A DNA stretch of 64,000 nt from Oceanomicrobium pacificus (GTDB taxonomy: Bacteria > Pseudomonadota > Alphaproteobacteria > Rhodobacterales > Rhodobacteraceae). The stretch is from NCBI RefSeq assembly GCF_009833495.1, contig NZ_WUWG01000001.1:434001-498000 (forward strand). The letters are read 5' to 3'. The position numbers and the translations under genes were made by a program. Positions 19,332 through 29,103 of the stretch are shown here, piece after piece; positions within the stretch are counted from its first letter, which is position 1; each line of letters starts with the position of its first letter. Below the pieces are notes generated by a model, which searched no databases, had not been told where the DNA came from, and was given only the letters and a program-made list of their open reading frames with translations.

Positions 19332-20339
19332 TCACGCCTCTCGGCTGAAAAGCCCCGTGAGCGCCCGCTTCACGATGCCCGTCACGCTCGGGCGCTTCTG
19401 GGCGGCAAAGGGCATCGGGCGGCACACCTCGATCGCGGCCACGCCCACCCGCGCGGTCAGCGTCCCGTTGATGACCCCCTCGCCGAAGCGGCGCGACACG
19501 CGGCTGAGCGCCGAGCCGCCGGCGATGGAACTGATCATGTCGTCGCCCACGGCAACGGCCCCGGTGGCCAGCAGATGGGCGGCCACCGCGCGCAGGAGCC
19601 GCAGCGATCCGAGCGTGCCCGCCCGTCCGCCATAGACCTCGGCCAGCCGGCGGATCATCCGGATGTTGGCGCCCATCGCCACGGCCACGTCAGCCAGGGC
19701 AAGCGGCACCAGAGCCGTGGCGGCGGCGACGGTCCGCGCGGCGGCCTCCACCTCGCGCCGCGCCATCGCGTCGAGCGGGGCCATGAGCCGGGTCTCGGTA
19801 ACAGACAGCACCCCATCGGCGTCGAACTGGTCCTCCAGCATCCGGTCGAGATCCTGCCGCGACCAGCGCAGGTCCGGCCGCCCCTCGTAGAGATGCGACA
19901 GTTTTCGCGCCACAGCCTCCGCCGCCGCCTTGTCCCCGTCCCGTGTGGCGGCCTCCACCTCGCGCCGAAGCCCGTCGAGCCGCGACAGACGCCAGAGGCC
20001 CGCCAGTTCGCGCAGCACAAGCGCTACGAAGGTCACGGCGGCGGCGGCGCCGAGCAGGAGCGCGAGCCGTCCGAGCCAGATGTTGCGCGCCAGAAGTGTT
20101 GCGACGAAATCGAAGGCGGCCAGCCCGATCATCATCACCAGAAGCCCGGACAGGCTGGCCCAGAAGAGCCGCGCCAACCGGTTCGGCCTGCGGGCCGCGA
20201 TCCGGGTCACGGCCACCATGGCCGCGCCCCGATCCGCGCCGTCGAGATCGGGCACTGCGGGCGCGGCGCCGGGATCGACGCCTTGCGTGTCGCCCAGCGC
20301 CTCGCCTGTCAGGACGACCGGCTTGCGGGCCTCAGCCAT
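19332..20339 (-). CDS. TIGR01620/YcjF-like membrane protein
   Basis: This 335-residue inner-membrane protein is related to YcjF (DUF697). Two adjacent transmembrane helices (about residues 58-80 and 88-110) are followed by a long hydrophilic region and an amphipathic or hydrophobic C-terminal part. The start at 20339 overlaps the stop of the upstream acetyltransferase gene by eight bases. In other bacteria ycjF is directly next to ycjX and linked to the phage-shock response. Here a GNAT gene lies between them. Function beyond membrane association is unknown. Confidence 0.78.
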   Translation of the reverse strand: MAEARKPVVLTGEALGDTQGVDPGAAPAVPDLDGADRGAAMVAVTRIAARRPNRLARLFWASLSGLLVMMIGLAAFDFVATLLARNIWLGRLALLLGAAAAVTFVALVLRELAGLWRLSRLDGLRREVEAATRDGDKAAAEAVARKLSHLYEGRPDLRWSRQDLDRMLEDQFDADGVLSVTETRLMAPLDAMARREVEAAARTVAAATALVPLALADVAVAMGANIRMIRRLAEVYGGRAGTLGSLRLLRAVAAHLLATGAVAVGDDMISSIAGGSALSRVSRRFGEGVINGTLTARVGVAAIEVCRPMPFAAQKRPSVTGIVKRALTGLFSREA

Positions 20340-20937
20340 CGCCCTTGGCTCCACTGTCGGGCTTGGCGGGTGCCGAGGGTTTGCCGCTGTCCGGTGCCGT
20401 CTGCTTCTTCTCACCGTCGGGTTTCACATCCGGCCCAGCGGCTTTGTCCTTGCCGGTCTGGTCCTTTTTGCCATCACCCGCCTTCGGCCGCTCCGGCGCC
20501 CAGCGAAACCGCATGTCGGGCAGTTTTTCCGCGTTCCGCGCCCCATCCGTGCGCTCCACCTCCGCGAACCCTTCGCGGGTATAGAATTTCTGCGCCCCGA
20601 GATTGGCCTGGAAGCACCAGAGTTCCAGCCCGTCCGGCGACAGGCGCTTGGCATCGTCGATCAGCGCCGCGCCGATGCCACGCCCGCGCAGGCCACGCCC
20701 GACGTAAAGGCACGGCACCTCCTGCCCTTCGAGCACCAGAAAGCCCGCGATTCCGTCGGGGCGCATCGCGACCCGCACGCGGTTCTCGGCGATATGGCGG
20801 GCGACGAAGGCGCGGTCCTCATAATGGGTATACCAGTGGGGAAACCACGGCGTGTCATCGGCCCAGTCGCGCAGGATACCGGCGCAGGCGCGCACATCTT
20901 CAGGGATGGCGTCGCGGATTCGGATCGAACGGCTCAC
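20332..20937 (-). CDS. GNAT-family acetyltransferase with low-complexity tail
   Basis: This 201-residue protein has a GNAT fold in residues 1-145, including the acetyl-CoA loop [12 protein letters not shown] (about 89-100), followed by a roughly 55-residue tail made almost only of Lys, Asp, Gly, Pro and Ala. The GTG start overlaps the stop of ycjX (GTGA) and its own stop overlaps the TIGR01620 gene, so all three are translationally coupled. The target could be a small molecule or a protein. Nothing in the sequence decides. Confidence 0.82.
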   Translation of the reverse strand: MSRSIRIRDAIPEDVRACAGILRDWADDTPWFPHWYTHYEDRAFVARHIAENRVRVAMRPDGIAGFLVLEGQEVPCLYVGRGLRGRGIGAALIDDAKRLSPDGLELWCFQANLGAQKFYTREGFAEVERTDGARNAEKLPDMRFRWAPERPKAGDGKKDQTGKDKAAGPDVKPDGEKKQTAPDSGKPSAPAKPDSGAKGDG

Positions 20938-22358
20938 AATTTGTCTCCCAGCAAGAATTCGGCCGCCCGGTCGAGCCGGATATGCGGCGGACCCATATCG
21001 GGCGGCAGGGTCAGGACCGGCGGGGCAAAGCGCATCAGGGTGAAATCCTGATCGAGCCAACTGTCCGCCCCCTGCCCGGCCGGCGTCAGCAGATGGGCCG
21101 GATCCTCGGGCAGATCGCCGGCAAACATGGCGGCGGGGGTGCCTTCTTCTTCCAGTATACCGCGCACGCAATCGAGTTGCGCCCCGTCATGGGTCACAGT
21201 CTGCTCCACCGTCGCCCGCAAGCTCGCCAAGGACAGCGCAGCGGTGCGTGCCCCCTTGAAATCGGCCCGTGCGCGGGCTTCGCGCACCAGCGCCTCGGTG
21301 ATCCGGGTCAAACGCGGATGCTGGCTGTGATGCAGAAGATCGGCCTTTGTCGCGGCAAACAGGATCCGGTCAGCGCGGCGCTGGCCAAGGATCGAGGCGA
21401 GCCAGCTGCTGCGGCCGGGCCGGAAACAGGCAAGGATATCCTGCATCGCCTCGGCCAGATCGTTCACTGCCTGCGGTCCGTCATGGACCGCACCCAGCGC
21501 GTCGATCAGCACGATCTGCCGGTCGATCCGCGCGAAATGGTTCCGGAAGAACGGTTTGACGACGATTTTCTTGTAGGCCTCGAACCGGCGTTCGAATTCG
21601 CGGTAGAGCGTGCCCGAACGTGCGCGATCGAGTGGCGCCAGCGGCGCGAAGGTCAGCGCGGGCGACCCGTCCAGATCACCGGGCAGCAGGAACCGCCCCG
21701 GCGCACAGGCCGAAAAACCGGCAGCGCGGCTTTCGCGCAGATAATCGCGGAACCGGGCGGCAAGGATTTGCGCCTGCGCCTCGTCGAGCGGCTGGCTGCC
21801 ATCTGCCGTCGCATCGACCGCAATCCAGTCGGCGGCATGGTCGGCCCGCCCCGGCGACAGGGCCAGCGCCCGCGCGCTTGCGGACCAGTCGGCGAAACTC
21901 TGGTCGAGAAGCGGCAGGTCGAGGAGCCATTCGCCCGGATAGTCGACAATGTCGAGATGCACCGTCCGGGCGCCCGTCAGTCCCGAGAGCATCCCGCGGG
22001 GCCGCACCCGGAGCGACAGCCGCAACTGGCTGACAGCGCGCGTCGATTCGGGCCAGCGCGGCGCCTTGCCCGTCAGGTCGCGCAGATGGGTCTCATAGTC
22101 GAACCGCGGCACGTCATCGTCGGGCTGGGGTTGCAGGAAGGCCGCCTCGATCCGCCCCGAAGAGGCCGCCGACAGGTGCGGCATCCGCCCGCGATCGATC
22201 AGGTTGGCAACGAGCGAGGTGATGAAGACCGTCTTGCCCGCCCGCGACAGGCCGGTCACGCCGAGACGGATCACCGGCTCGAAGAGCAATTCCTCCACCC
22301 CGCCCTGCGCATCTTCGATGACGCGCACGATCTGATCTGTAACCCGTCCCAGAACCAC
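20934..22358 (-). CDS. ycjX: YcjX-family P-loop GTPase-like protein
   Basis: This protein of about 474 residues belongs to the DUF463/YcjX family. The P-loop is GLSRAGKT (about residues 32-39), followed by a [14 protein letters not shown] switch-like segment that is strongly conserved in the family. I chose the GTG at 22358 because a GGGAGG ribosome site lies 10 bases upstream and because family members begin shortly before the conserved [11 protein letters not shown]. An open extension further upstream overlaps truA on the other strand and is unlikely. YcjX proteins are linked to membrane-stress (Psp) regulons, but the mechanism is unclear. Confidence 0.82.
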   Translation of the reverse strand: MVLGRVTDQIVRVIEDAQGGVEELLFEPVIRLGVTGLSRAGKTVFITSLVANLIDRGRMPHLSAASSGRIEAAFLQPQPDDDVPRFDYETHLRDLTGKAPRWPESTRAVSQLRLSLRVRPRGMLSGLTGARTVHLDIVDYPGEWLLDLPLLDQSFADWSASARALALSPGRADHAADWIAVDATADGSQPLDEAQAQILAARFRDYLRESRAAGFSACAPGRFLLPGDLDGSPALTFAPLAPLDRARSGTLYREFERRFEAYKKIVVKPFFRNHFARIDRQIVLIDALGAVHDGPQAVNDLAEAMQDILACFRPGRSSWLASILGQRRADRILFAATKADLLHHSQHPRLTRITEALVREARARADFKGARTAALSLASLRATVEQTVTHDGAQLDCVRGILEEEGTPAAMFAGDLPEDPAHLLTPAGQGADSWLDQDFTLMRFAPPVLTLPPDMGPPHIRLDRAAEFLLGDKL

Positions 22359-22481
22359 GTTTTGCGCGGCCTCCCCGTGATTGAAGTTCCAAACATAGGG
22401 CCGCCCCCCGGCAATGAACAGGGGCAGGCGCCCCGGTGCTTTGGGATTGGCAAACCGGTCCTGTCGGGCTACGGGGGCGGC

Positions 22482-23288
22482 ATGGCACGATATGCTTTGA
22501 AACTGGAATATGACGGCACCGGCTATGCCGGCTGGCAGAAACAGGCCGATCATCCGAGCGTCCAGACGGCGCTGGAAACGGCCCTGTCGAAGCTCGAACC
22601 GGGCCATGCGGGCGTGACGGCCGCGGGCCGGACGGATGCGGGCGTGCATGCGACCGGTCAGGTGGCCCATGTCGATCTGGCCCGCCCATGGACACCGTTC
22701 CGTCTGATGGAAGCGCTGAACGCGCATCTGAAGAACACCGGTGTTGCCGTGCTCGACCTCGCCATCGTGCCCGACGATTTCAGCGCCCGCTTCTCCGCCG
22801 TCGAGCGGCAGTATCTCTACCGGATCATCAACCGGCGCTCGCCCGCACCGCTGGAGGCCGGGCGGGTCTGGCGGATCGGCCACAGGCTCGACACCGAAGC
22901 GATGCAGGCGGGCGCGAACCACCTCATCGGCCGGCATGATTTCACCACCTTCCGCTCGACGCTCTGTCAGGCGGCGTCACCGGTGAAGACCCTCGATGCG
23001 CTCGACGTGGAAGCGGTACCGCTCGCGCAGGGACAGGAGATACGGATCCACGTGCGGGCGCGGTCTTTCCTGCACAATCAGGTGCGCAGCTTCGTCGGCA
23101 CGCTGGCCCGCGTCGGCTCCGGCTCATGGCCGCCGGAAAAGGTGGCGGAAATACTGGCCGCCCGCGACCGCCGTGCCTGCGGTCCCGTGAGCCCGCCGCA
23201 GGGGCTATATCTGGCCGAGGTGCGCTATCCCGATCCGGTCTTCAGCGGCTTCCCCTCCGGCGATCCGCCGGACCCAGCGGCGGGCTGA
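22482..23288 (+). CDS. truA: tRNA pseudouridine(38-40) synthase
   Basis: This 268-residue enzyme converts U38-U40 of the tRNA anticodon arm to pseudouridine. The catalytic aspartate sits in [16 protein letters not shown] (Asp about 54), and the SFLHNQVR and FTTFRS motifs are present. The ATG at 22482 starts the usual Met-Ala-Arg-Tyr-(x)n-Glu-Tyr-Asp-Gly sequence. It is divergent from ycjX and convergent with the DUF3726 gene. A GC hairpin (23280-23296) covers its stop codon. Confidence 0.95.
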   Translation: MARYALKLEYDGTGYAGWQKQADHPSVQTALETALSKLEPGHAGVTAAGRTDAGVHATGQVAHVDLARPWTPFRLMEALNAHLKNTGVAVLDLAIVPDDFSARFSAVERQYLYRIINRRSPAPLEAGRVWRIGHRLDTEAMQAGANHLIGRHDFTTFRSTLCQAASPVKTLDALDVEAVPLAQGQEIRIHVRARSFLHNQVRSFVGTLARVGSGSWPPEKVAEILAARDRRACGPVSPPQGLYLAEVRYPDPVFSGFPSGDPPDPAAG

Positions 23289-23297
23289 ACGCCCGCA

Positions 23298-23894
23298 TCA
23301 GTGGCGCGGCCCGTCCGGCGGGGCCATGTCTTCCGCCAGACCGGCGAGACGTGAGGCGCGCAGCCAGTCGAGCGGATCCACTTCCGTTTCCGTCACGATC
23401 CGCACCGGCGAGAGCCAGGGCTCGGGCGTCCAGTATTCGATCCGGATCGGATCGAGCACCAGCACGTAGGGACCGCTCACATAATGGGTGCCGTCGGGCG
23501 CGATCATCGCGTTGAAGGCCCGCGAGCGCAGCGCCAGCCCGCGCCCGAGCCGCGATGCGGCCACCCCCGCATAGCCCAGAAGCAGAAGCGGCGCGTCCAC
23601 ATCCACAAGTTCCAGCGTGCGCCCCGAACGGGCCGCATCCGAGAGCGCGTTGAGCGCGACACCCGCGGTGTGCAGGATCGGCGCGGGGGAGAAGCGGACC
23701 GTTTCGGCACTGTCGCTGCGATGCGGGGCCGGACGCGGCTGGAGCGCGGTCACCGCCGCGGCGACCCCGTCGAGATCCCGCGCCGCCAGCCAGCCGACAG
23801 CCGCGGCAAGATAATCCGCGGCCGGGTCCGTCATGCCCGCGCCGCGGCCCGCCGCCGCCAGCATCGCCTCGATGTCGGAAACAGATTTGAGCAT
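23298..23894 (-). CDS. DUF3726-like hypothetical protein
   Basis: This 198-residue cytoplasmic protein has no signal or transmembrane segment. Its N-terminus (Ser-(x)2-Asp-Ile-Glu-Ala-Met, then RGAGM and a Trp-Leu segment near residue 34) resembles DUF3726 proteins of Rhodobacteraceae. I recognise the family only from these motifs. It lies one base downstream of argE and is surely co-transcribed with it. No catalytic motif is visible and no function can be assigned. Confidence 0.6.
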   Translation of the reverse strand: MLKSVSDIEAMLAAAGRGAGMTDPAADYLAAAVGWLAARDLDGVAAAVTALQPRPAPHRSDSAETVRFSPAPILHTAGVALNALSDAARSGRTLELVDVDAPLLLLGYAGVAASRLGRGLALRSRAFNAMIAPDGTHYVSGPYVLVLDPIRIEYWTPEPWLSPVRIVTETEVDPLDWLRASRLAGLAEDMAPPDGPRH

Positions 23895-23895
23895 G

Positions 23896-25080
23896 TCAGG
23901 CCGCGTGATCGGCGATCAGCCGGTCGAGAAACGCGCCGCAAGCCGCCATCTGGGCGCGGGTGATGAACTCGTCGGGCTGGTGGGCCTGCGCGATCGACCC
24001 CGGCCCGCAGACAACGGTGCTGAAACCCGCCTCCTGGAACTGCCCCGCCTCGGTCGCGTAAGAGACGACGTTGCGGCTGTTGTCACCGGTCAGCCGCCGG
24101 GCCAGTTCCTCGGCCGCGCCGCCCTCTTCCGGCCGGCAGCCCGGAACGGTGGCATGCAGGTCGATCGAGACGCCTGTTTCGGGGTGGATGGCCTGCATCC
24201 GCGCCGCGACCCGCGCACATTCGGCGCGATATTTCGCCAGCAGATCGTCGATCCGGTCGGTCGGCACGGTCCGGATGTCGGTCGAGAAGGCACAATCGCG
24301 CGCGGTGATGTTGTGCGCGGTCCCGCCATGGATCTTGCCGACATGGAGCGTCGAGTAGGGCGGATCGAAATCCGCGTTGCCCGCAGCCATCGGCGCGGCG
24401 GCCAGCGCCGCCATCCGCGCTTCGAGCCATGTGATGAGGTGGGCGGCTTCCATGACCGCAGAGACGCCTTTGTGCACAAGCGAGCTGTGCACTTCGTAGC
24501 CGCGCAGATGCGTCGTCATTTCGGCAATGCCCTTATGCGCGCTGACCACGCGCATTTCTGTCGGCTCGCCCACGATCACCGCCCGCGCGGGCCCAAGGGC
24601 AGCCGCCATATGGGCGATCATCGGGGGCGCGCCGAGGCAGCCCACCTCCTCGTCATAGCTGAGCGCGATGCGGATCGGGCGGCGCAGACCGGCGGCGGCC
24701 ATGTCGGGCACCCGGCTCAGCACGCAGGCGAGAAACCCTTTCATGTCGCAGGCCCCGCGCCCGTAGAGCCGCCCGTCCCGCTCCACCAGCGTGAACGGAT
24801 CGGAGCTCCAGTCCTGCCCCTCCACCGGCACCACGTCGCTATGGGCTGACAGGACCGTCGCGCCGGGCAGGTCGGGGCCGATCTGGGTGTAGATCGCGGC
24901 TTTCTCGCCTGTCTCGTCGAGCACCCGCGTCGCGCTGATCCCGTGGCTGGCCAGATAGTCCTCCACATAGGCGATCAGGTCGAGATTGCTGCGGTCCGAA
25001 ACGGTTGGAAAGGCCACCAGATGGGCGAGCAACGCCGCCGCACGGGCATCGGGATCGGTCGGTGCGGATGAAGCAGGCAT
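23896..25080 (-). CDS. argE: Acetylornithine deacetylase
   Basis: This 394-residue M20 metallohydrolase is of the ArgE type and releases acetate from N-acetylornithine in arginine synthesis. The two zinc sites are visible: LSAHSDVVPVEGQDW (His about 85, Asp bridging), the catalytic EEVGCLGA (about 143) and the C-terminal GSIAQAHQPDEF. The start at 25080 fits family length (380-390). An N-terminal open extension is not conserved. It is followed immediately by the DUF3726 gene and is divergent from gltS. M20 paralogues acting on other N-acyl amino acids cannot be fully excluded. Confidence 0.87.
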   Translation of the reverse strand: MPASSAPTDPDARAAALLAHLVAFPTVSDRSNLDLIAYVEDYLASHGISATRVLDETGEKAAIYTQIGPDLPGATVLSAHSDVVPVEGQDWSSDPFTLVERDGRLYGRGACDMKGFLACVLSRVPDMAAAGLRRPIRIALSYDEEVGCLGAPPMIAHMAAALGPARAVIVGEPTEMRVVSAHKGIAEMTTHLRGYEVHSSLVHKGVSAVMEAAHLITWLEARMAALAAAPMAAGNADFDPPYSTLHVGKIHGGTAHNITARDCAFSTDIRTVPTDRIDDLLAKYRAECARVAARMQAIHPETGVSIDLHATVPGCRPEEGGAAEELARRLTGDNSRNVVSYATEAGQFQEAGFSTVVCGPGSIAQAHQPDEFITRAQMAACGAFLDRLIADHAA

Positions 25081-25255
25081 TCTGGGTCCGGGGCTTGGCT
25101 GGCAATCGGGTCGCGCCGGTCCGCGAAAGCGGGCGCGTCTGGGGACCGATGTTAGGCGCTTTGCCGGGCGGCGCAAGCGCAACCCGCCGCCACCCTTGCC
25201 AAAATCGGGAAGCTGCCGCCTTATGGCGGGCAGGAAGATCGGACCGGAGGACAGG

Positions 25256-26452
25256 ATGACCGAATGGGTCGTGGACGATTTCATGGCGATGACGCTCGGG
25301 ATCGTCGTCTATTTCCTGGGCATCTGGCTGAACAGCCGGCTGGCCGTCCTGCGCCGCTTCACAATTCCTGCACCGGTCTCGGGCGGGCTTCTGACCGCTT
25401 TGGCGATGCTCGGCTTCTACCTTGTGACCGGCATCTCCGTCAGTTTCGAGATGGAAACGCGCGACCTGCTCCTGCTCTATTTTTTCTCCGCCATCGGGCT
25501 GAACGCCAAGGTGAGCGACCTGCTGGCGGGCGGCAAGGCGCTGGCGATCCTCGTCGGGCTGACGGTCACGTTCATCGTGGCGCAAAACATTGTCGGCATC
25601 ACCGTGATGGGCGTCTCGGGGCAGCCGCGCGAGCTTGGCGTCCTTGTCGGATCGGCGGCGCTTCTCGGCGGGCATGGCACGGCGATTGCATGGGCGCCCG
25701 AAGTGGCACGGCTCACCGGCGTGCCCAACGCGATGGAAATCGGCATCGCCGCCGCGACGCTCGGGCTGGTCGCAGCCAGCCTGATCGGCGGGCCCATTGC
25801 CACCTTCCTGATTGCACGGAACCGGCTCAACGGCCCGGACCTCGACCCGATCACCGAGGAACCGACAGCCCGTGGCGGGACCGACCGGGTGATTTCCGTC
25901 GACGATTTCTTCCGGGCGCTTCTGGCGCTCCATCTCGCGATCATCGCGGGGTCTTTCCTGAACGAGGCACTCGAATATGCGGGCATCCGCCTGCCGCTCT
26001 TCGTTTCCTGCCTGCTCTGCGCAATTCTCCTGTCCAACACGCTCGGGCGCTGGCTGCCGGCGTCCGGGCGGGCCGCGAACAGCCCGGCGCTCAATCTGGT
26101 CAGCCAATATTCGCTCGGCCTGTTCCTCAGCATGTCGCTGATGGCGATGCAGCTCTGGACCATTGCCGATCTGGCCGGGACCATGCTGATGGCAATCGGC
26201 GCGCAGGTCGTTATGACGGCCGCTTTCATCCTGCTGCTCGTCTATCCGCTGATGGGGCGCAACTATGATGCCGCGGTCCTGAGCGCCGGTTTCGGCGGGT
26301 TCGCCCTTGGCGCGACGCCGACAGCAATCGCCAACATGACTGCGGTGACAGAGAAGCACGGACCGGCGCCGCAGGCGTTCCTGATCCTGCCGCTGGTCTC
26401 CGCCTTCTTCGTGGACATCGCCAACGCGATTGTTCTGCAGGCGATACTTTAA
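25256..26452 (+). CDS. gltS: Sodium/glutamate symporter, GltS family
   Basis: This 398-residue secondary transporter is of the ESS (GltS) family with about ten transmembrane helices in two inverted halves. The family re-entrant-loop sequences GGHGTAIAW (about residues 140-148) and GFGGFALGATPTAIANM (about 345-361) are both present. It imports glutamate with sodium. A GGAGG ribosome site lies 7 bases before the ATG. It directly precedes a locus containing glutamate-related enzymes (a GS-like ligase and an N-formylglutamate amidohydrolase-like protein), which may not be accidental. Confidence 0.9.
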   Translation: MTEWVVDDFMAMTLGIVVYFLGIWLNSRLAVLRRFTIPAPVSGGLLTALAMLGFYLVTGISVSFEMETRDLLLLYFFSAIGLNAKVSDLLAGGKALAILVGLTVTFIVAQNIVGITVMGVSGQPRELGVLVGSAALLGGHGTAIAWAPEVARLTGVPNAMEIGIAAATLGLVAASLIGGPIATFLIARNRLNGPDLDPITEEPTARGGTDRVISVDDFFRALLALHLAIIAGSFLNEALEYAGIRLPLFVSCLLCAILLSNTLGRWLPASGRAANSPALNLVSQYSLGLFLSMSLMAMQLWTIADLAGTMLMAIGAQVVMTAAFILLLVYPLMGRNYDAAVLSAGFGGFALGATPTAIANMTAVTEKHGPAPQAFLILPLVSAFFVDIANAIVLQAIL

Positions 26453-26457
26453 TCCCG

Positions 26458-26482
26458 GAAAATTTTCGAAACGAAAGATTTC
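26458..26482. promoter_or_regulatory. Two GAAA-nn-TTTC dyads, putative RpiR operator
   Basis: A perfect 10-bp palindrome GAAAATTTTC (26458-26467) and a second dyad GAAAGATTTC (26473-26482) are centred 15 bp apart between gltS and the class V aminotransferase gene. Similar TGAAA/TTTCA arms occur in the divergent promoter region of the nearby rpiR gene. RpiR proteins bind such A/T-rich dyads, but binding here is inferred. Confidence 0.5.
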
Positions 26483-26582
26483 ATCCCAATAAATCGGCAA
26501 TCCCACCAATGTTTGGGACATGCTCTGCGCAGTCATGCGGCATTGTCGGGTCACCTGAACCCAGACTGCCCCGGAGACCCGC

Positions 26583-28064
26583 ATGCACCCCGAAGCCGCT
26601 ACCACATCCGACGCCCGCCCGCTCCTGAGCCGCATCCAGTCCGGCGTGATCGGCGAAGGCCGGATGCTCGACGGACCCTTCGGGCCGGTGCCTCTCACCT
26701 ATGCCGACTATACCGCGTCCGGCCGCGCGCTCGACATGATCGAGGATCACATCCGCGACGCGGTGCTGCCGCTCTATGCCAACACCCATTCGGAGGCGTC
26801 CCGCTGCGGTGCGGCGACCACGCGGCTGCGTGAAAGCGCCCGCGCCGAGATTGCGCGGATCGTCAATGCCGGGCCGCGCGACGCGGTGATTTTCACGGGC
26901 GCCGGCGCGACGGCTGCCGTCAACCGGCTGGTCGCCCTGTCGGGCCTGCGCGAAATGCTGGCCCGCGGACGCCGCGTGACCGTCTTCATCGGACCCTACG
27001 AGCATCACTCGAACATCCTGCCGTGGCGCGAATCGGGCGCAGAGGTTGTCGAGATTGCCGAATTGCCATCGGGCGGGCTCGATCAGGCGGCCTTGACCGC
27101 CGCACTTCTCGACCACAGCGACGCGGACCTGAAGATCGGCAGCTTTTCTGCGGCGTCCAACGTGACCGGCGTTCTCGAAGAGGTCGATGCCGTGACCCGC
27201 ATCCTGAAGGCACACGGCGCCCTGTCCTTCTGGGATTATGCGGCCGGTGCACCCTATCTGGAGATCGACATGAACCCGCCGGGGGCGGAAAAGGATGCCG
27301 TCTTCCTGTCGCCGCACAAGTTCGTCGGCGGCCCGGGCGCATCGGGCCTTCTGGTCGTGAAATCGGCCATTGCCCGGTCGCTGAAGCCCACCGCACCGGG
27401 CGGCGGCACGGTGACCTATGTCTCGCCCTGGGCGCATGACTATTCCAAGTCGCTCGAAGTGCGCGAGGAAGCCGGCACGCCCAACATCCTCGGTGATATC
27501 CGGGCAGCGCTGGCGCTTGGCCTGAAAGACCGGATCGGGCAGGCCGCGATCGACCGGCGCGAGGCGCAGTTGATGGCGCGGGCCAATGCGGTCTGGCAGC
27601 AGAATGCGCGGCTGGAGATTTTCGGCAGTGGCTACGCACACCGGCTGCCGATCTACTCGTTCCGCGTGCGTGACGGGGCCGGTGGCCATGTGCATCACCA
27701 GCTTTTCACCCGCATGCTGAGCGACCGCTACGGCATTCAGGTGCGCAGCGGCTGCGCCTGCGCCGGACCGTATGCGCATACGCTTCTCAGGCTCGGTCAG
27801 GATGTGTCCGAAGATATCCGCCGTGCCATCATGACCGGGGCAGAAGACCGCAAGCCCGGCTGGGTGCGGCTGAACCTCAGCTACGCGATGAGCGATGCCG
27901 CCGCCGAGCGCGTCATTGCAGCCGTGAACGAGTTGAGCCGCATCGCGCCCGCGCTTGCCGATGAGTACCGGTTCGACCCGCGCACGGCACGCTGGTCACA
28001 TCGTGCCGAGCCGCTGCGTGCGGATACCGGATTTGCCGAAGGGTTTTTTGCCAGCCTCGGCTGA
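26583..28064 (+). CDS. Class V aminotransferase (cysteine-desulfurase-like fold)
   Basis: This 493-residue PLP enzyme has the class V fold. It shows an EHHSNILPWRESGAEVV stretch (about residues 139-155) typical of SufS/CsdA relatives, a WDYAAGAPY segment and the PLP lysine in SPHKFVGGPGASG (about 246). A cysteine-rich VRSGCACAGPYAH element (about 382-394) sits where desulfurases carry their reactive Cys. It is about 90 residues longer than SufS and has no suf/isc genes nearby. It is convergent with rpiR and preceded by putative RpiR boxes. Aminotransferase, lyase or desulfurase activity is possible, and no substrate can be named. Confidence 0.75.
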   Translation: MHPEAATTSDARPLLSRIQSGVIGEGRMLDGPFGPVPLTYADYTASGRALDMIEDHIRDAVLPLYANTHSEASRCGAATTRLRESARAEIARIVNAGPRDAVIFTGAGATAAVNRLVALSGLREMLARGRRVTVFIGPYEHHSNILPWRESGAEVVEIAELPSGGLDQAALTAALLDHSDADLKIGSFSAASNVTGVLEEVDAVTRILKAHGALSFWDYAAGAPYLEIDMNPPGAEKDAVFLSPHKFVGGPGASGLLVVKSAIARSLKPTAPGGGTVTYVSPWAHDYSKSLEVREEAGTPNILGDIRAALALGLKDRIGQAAIDRREAQLMARANAVWQQNARLEIFGSGYAHRLPIYSFRVRDGAGGHVHHQLFTRMLSDRYGIQVRSGCACAGPYAHTLLRLGQDVSEDIRRAIMTGAEDRKPGWVRLNLSYAMSDAAAERVIAAVNELSRIAPALADEYRFDPRTARWSHRAEPLRADTGFAEGFFASLG

Positions 28065-28973
28065 TCAGACGAACTTGCGGAACATCTTGGTCTGGTCGAA
28101 CAGGTCCTCGAGCCGTTTGACCCGGTCGCGGCTGTCATCCCAGAGCCGGTTCTGGACCGCGGCGATGAGCGTCTCCACGACGGTCATCGTCACCACCGAA
28201 CTGTCCCAGGCGGATGGTGCTTCGATGCGGATGTTGAACGAAAATTCGGCATGCCGCGCGGCAGGTGACCCCCACTGGTCGGTCAGAAGGATGATGCGCA
28301 CGCCCTGTGCCTGCGCCATTTCCGCCAGTTTCAGGATGTCATGTTCGTAGCGGCGCACATCGAACATCACCAGCACATCGCCGGGCTGCATGTTCAGCAC
28401 ATAATGCGGCCAGGCGTTCGAGTTGCTCGCGACCAGCGTCACGCCGGGACGGATCACCTGCATATGGGTGAAGAAATAATCCGCCAGCGCGCGTGAGATG
28501 CGCCCGCCCACCACGTGAACGGCATGGGCTTCTTCGGCAAGCAGGTCGGCGGCCGCGTCGAACATCTTCGGGTCGAGCTGGGCCAGCGTCTGGCGCATGT
28601 TGGCCATCACCGCATCGGCAAACCGGTTGAGGATATGCGCGTCGGGCACATCCGTGGCCCAGCGGTCATGTTTCGCGATCGGATTGGAAATCGCCGCTTC
28701 CAGTTCCTGCCGCAACCGGGCCTGAAACTCCGGAAAGCCGGAACATCCGAGTTTCTTGACCATCCGCGCGACCGTCGGCGTGGACACTTTGGCATTGTCG
28801 GCCACGGTCGTGATGCTGCCGAGGCCGGAGACGGGATAGTTATCCAGAAGCGAATGGGCGAGCTGTTTTTCCGCCCGCGTCAGCGTCGGCATGAGGCTGC
28901 GGATCGCTTCCGATATGGTCTGTTCGCTGGCAATCTGGTCGCCTGTCACGGGTTCGCCTTCGCGTGGTTTCAC
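28065..28973 (-). CDS. RpiR/MurR-family transcriptional regulator
   Basis: This 302-residue regulator has an N-terminal HTH_6 domain (about residues 20-95, with TVADNAKVSTPTVARMVKKLG as the recognition region) and a C-terminal SIS domain (about 125-260). SIS domains usually bind sugar phosphates, although RpiR proteins in TRAP and amino-acid loci respond to other ligands. It is divergent from the catabolic operon that starts at 29104, with several TGAAA dyads between. It is convergent with the class V aminotransferase, their stops abutting. It probably represses both flanking units. Confidence 0.88.
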   Translation of the reverse strand: MKPREGEPVTGDQIASEQTISEAIRSLMPTLTRAEKQLAHSLLDNYPVSGLGSITTVADNAKVSTPTVARMVKKLGCSGFPEFQARLRQELEAAISNPIAKHDRWATDVPDAHILNRFADAVMANMRQTLAQLDPKMFDAAADLLAEEAHAVHVVGGRISRALADYFFTHMQVIRPGVTLVASNSNAWPHYVLNMQPGDVLVMFDVRRYEHDILKLAEMAQAQGVRIILLTDQWGSPAARHAEFSFNIRIEAPSAWDSSVVTMTVVETLIAAVQNRLWDDSRDRVKRLEDLFDQTKMFRKFV

Positions 28974-29010
28974 CCCAGAAGCGTCGACCCGAAGTGCACG
29001 GATGTCAAAT

Positions 29011-29047
29011 ATTTTTCACTTGCCTGAAAAATGTAATGAAAGTTTCA
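29011..29047. promoter_or_regulatory. Inverted TGAAA repeats in the rpiR divergent region
   Basis: ATTTTTCA (29011-29018) and TGAAAAAT (29025-29032) form a perfect 8-bp inverted repeat. TGAAAGTTTCA (29037-29047) is a second, odd-centred palindrome. Both lie in the 130-bp gap between rpiR and the downstream operon. A TTGACA-like element follows at 29056-29061. They are good candidates for RpiR operators. Confidence 0.55.
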
Positions 29048-29103
29048 GAAACCAATTGACACCGGCACCCCGGCTGAAGAAACCTGCGGGCGAAAGGGAC
29101 AGC

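Noticed and set aside
19138-19425. Small open frame before ileS
   Set aside because: Overlaps the TIGR01620 gene out of frame, with no ribosome site or family match. The gap is better explained as the ileS promoter region.
16441-19635. Plus-strand open frame of over 1,000 codons
   Set aside because: Antisense shadow of ileS, with no recognisable domain.
19155-22481. Plus-strand open frame of over 1,100 codons running into truA
   Set aside because: It is antisense to TIGR01620, GNAT and ycjX genes and is an effect of high GC codon bias. Only the part from 22482 is truA.
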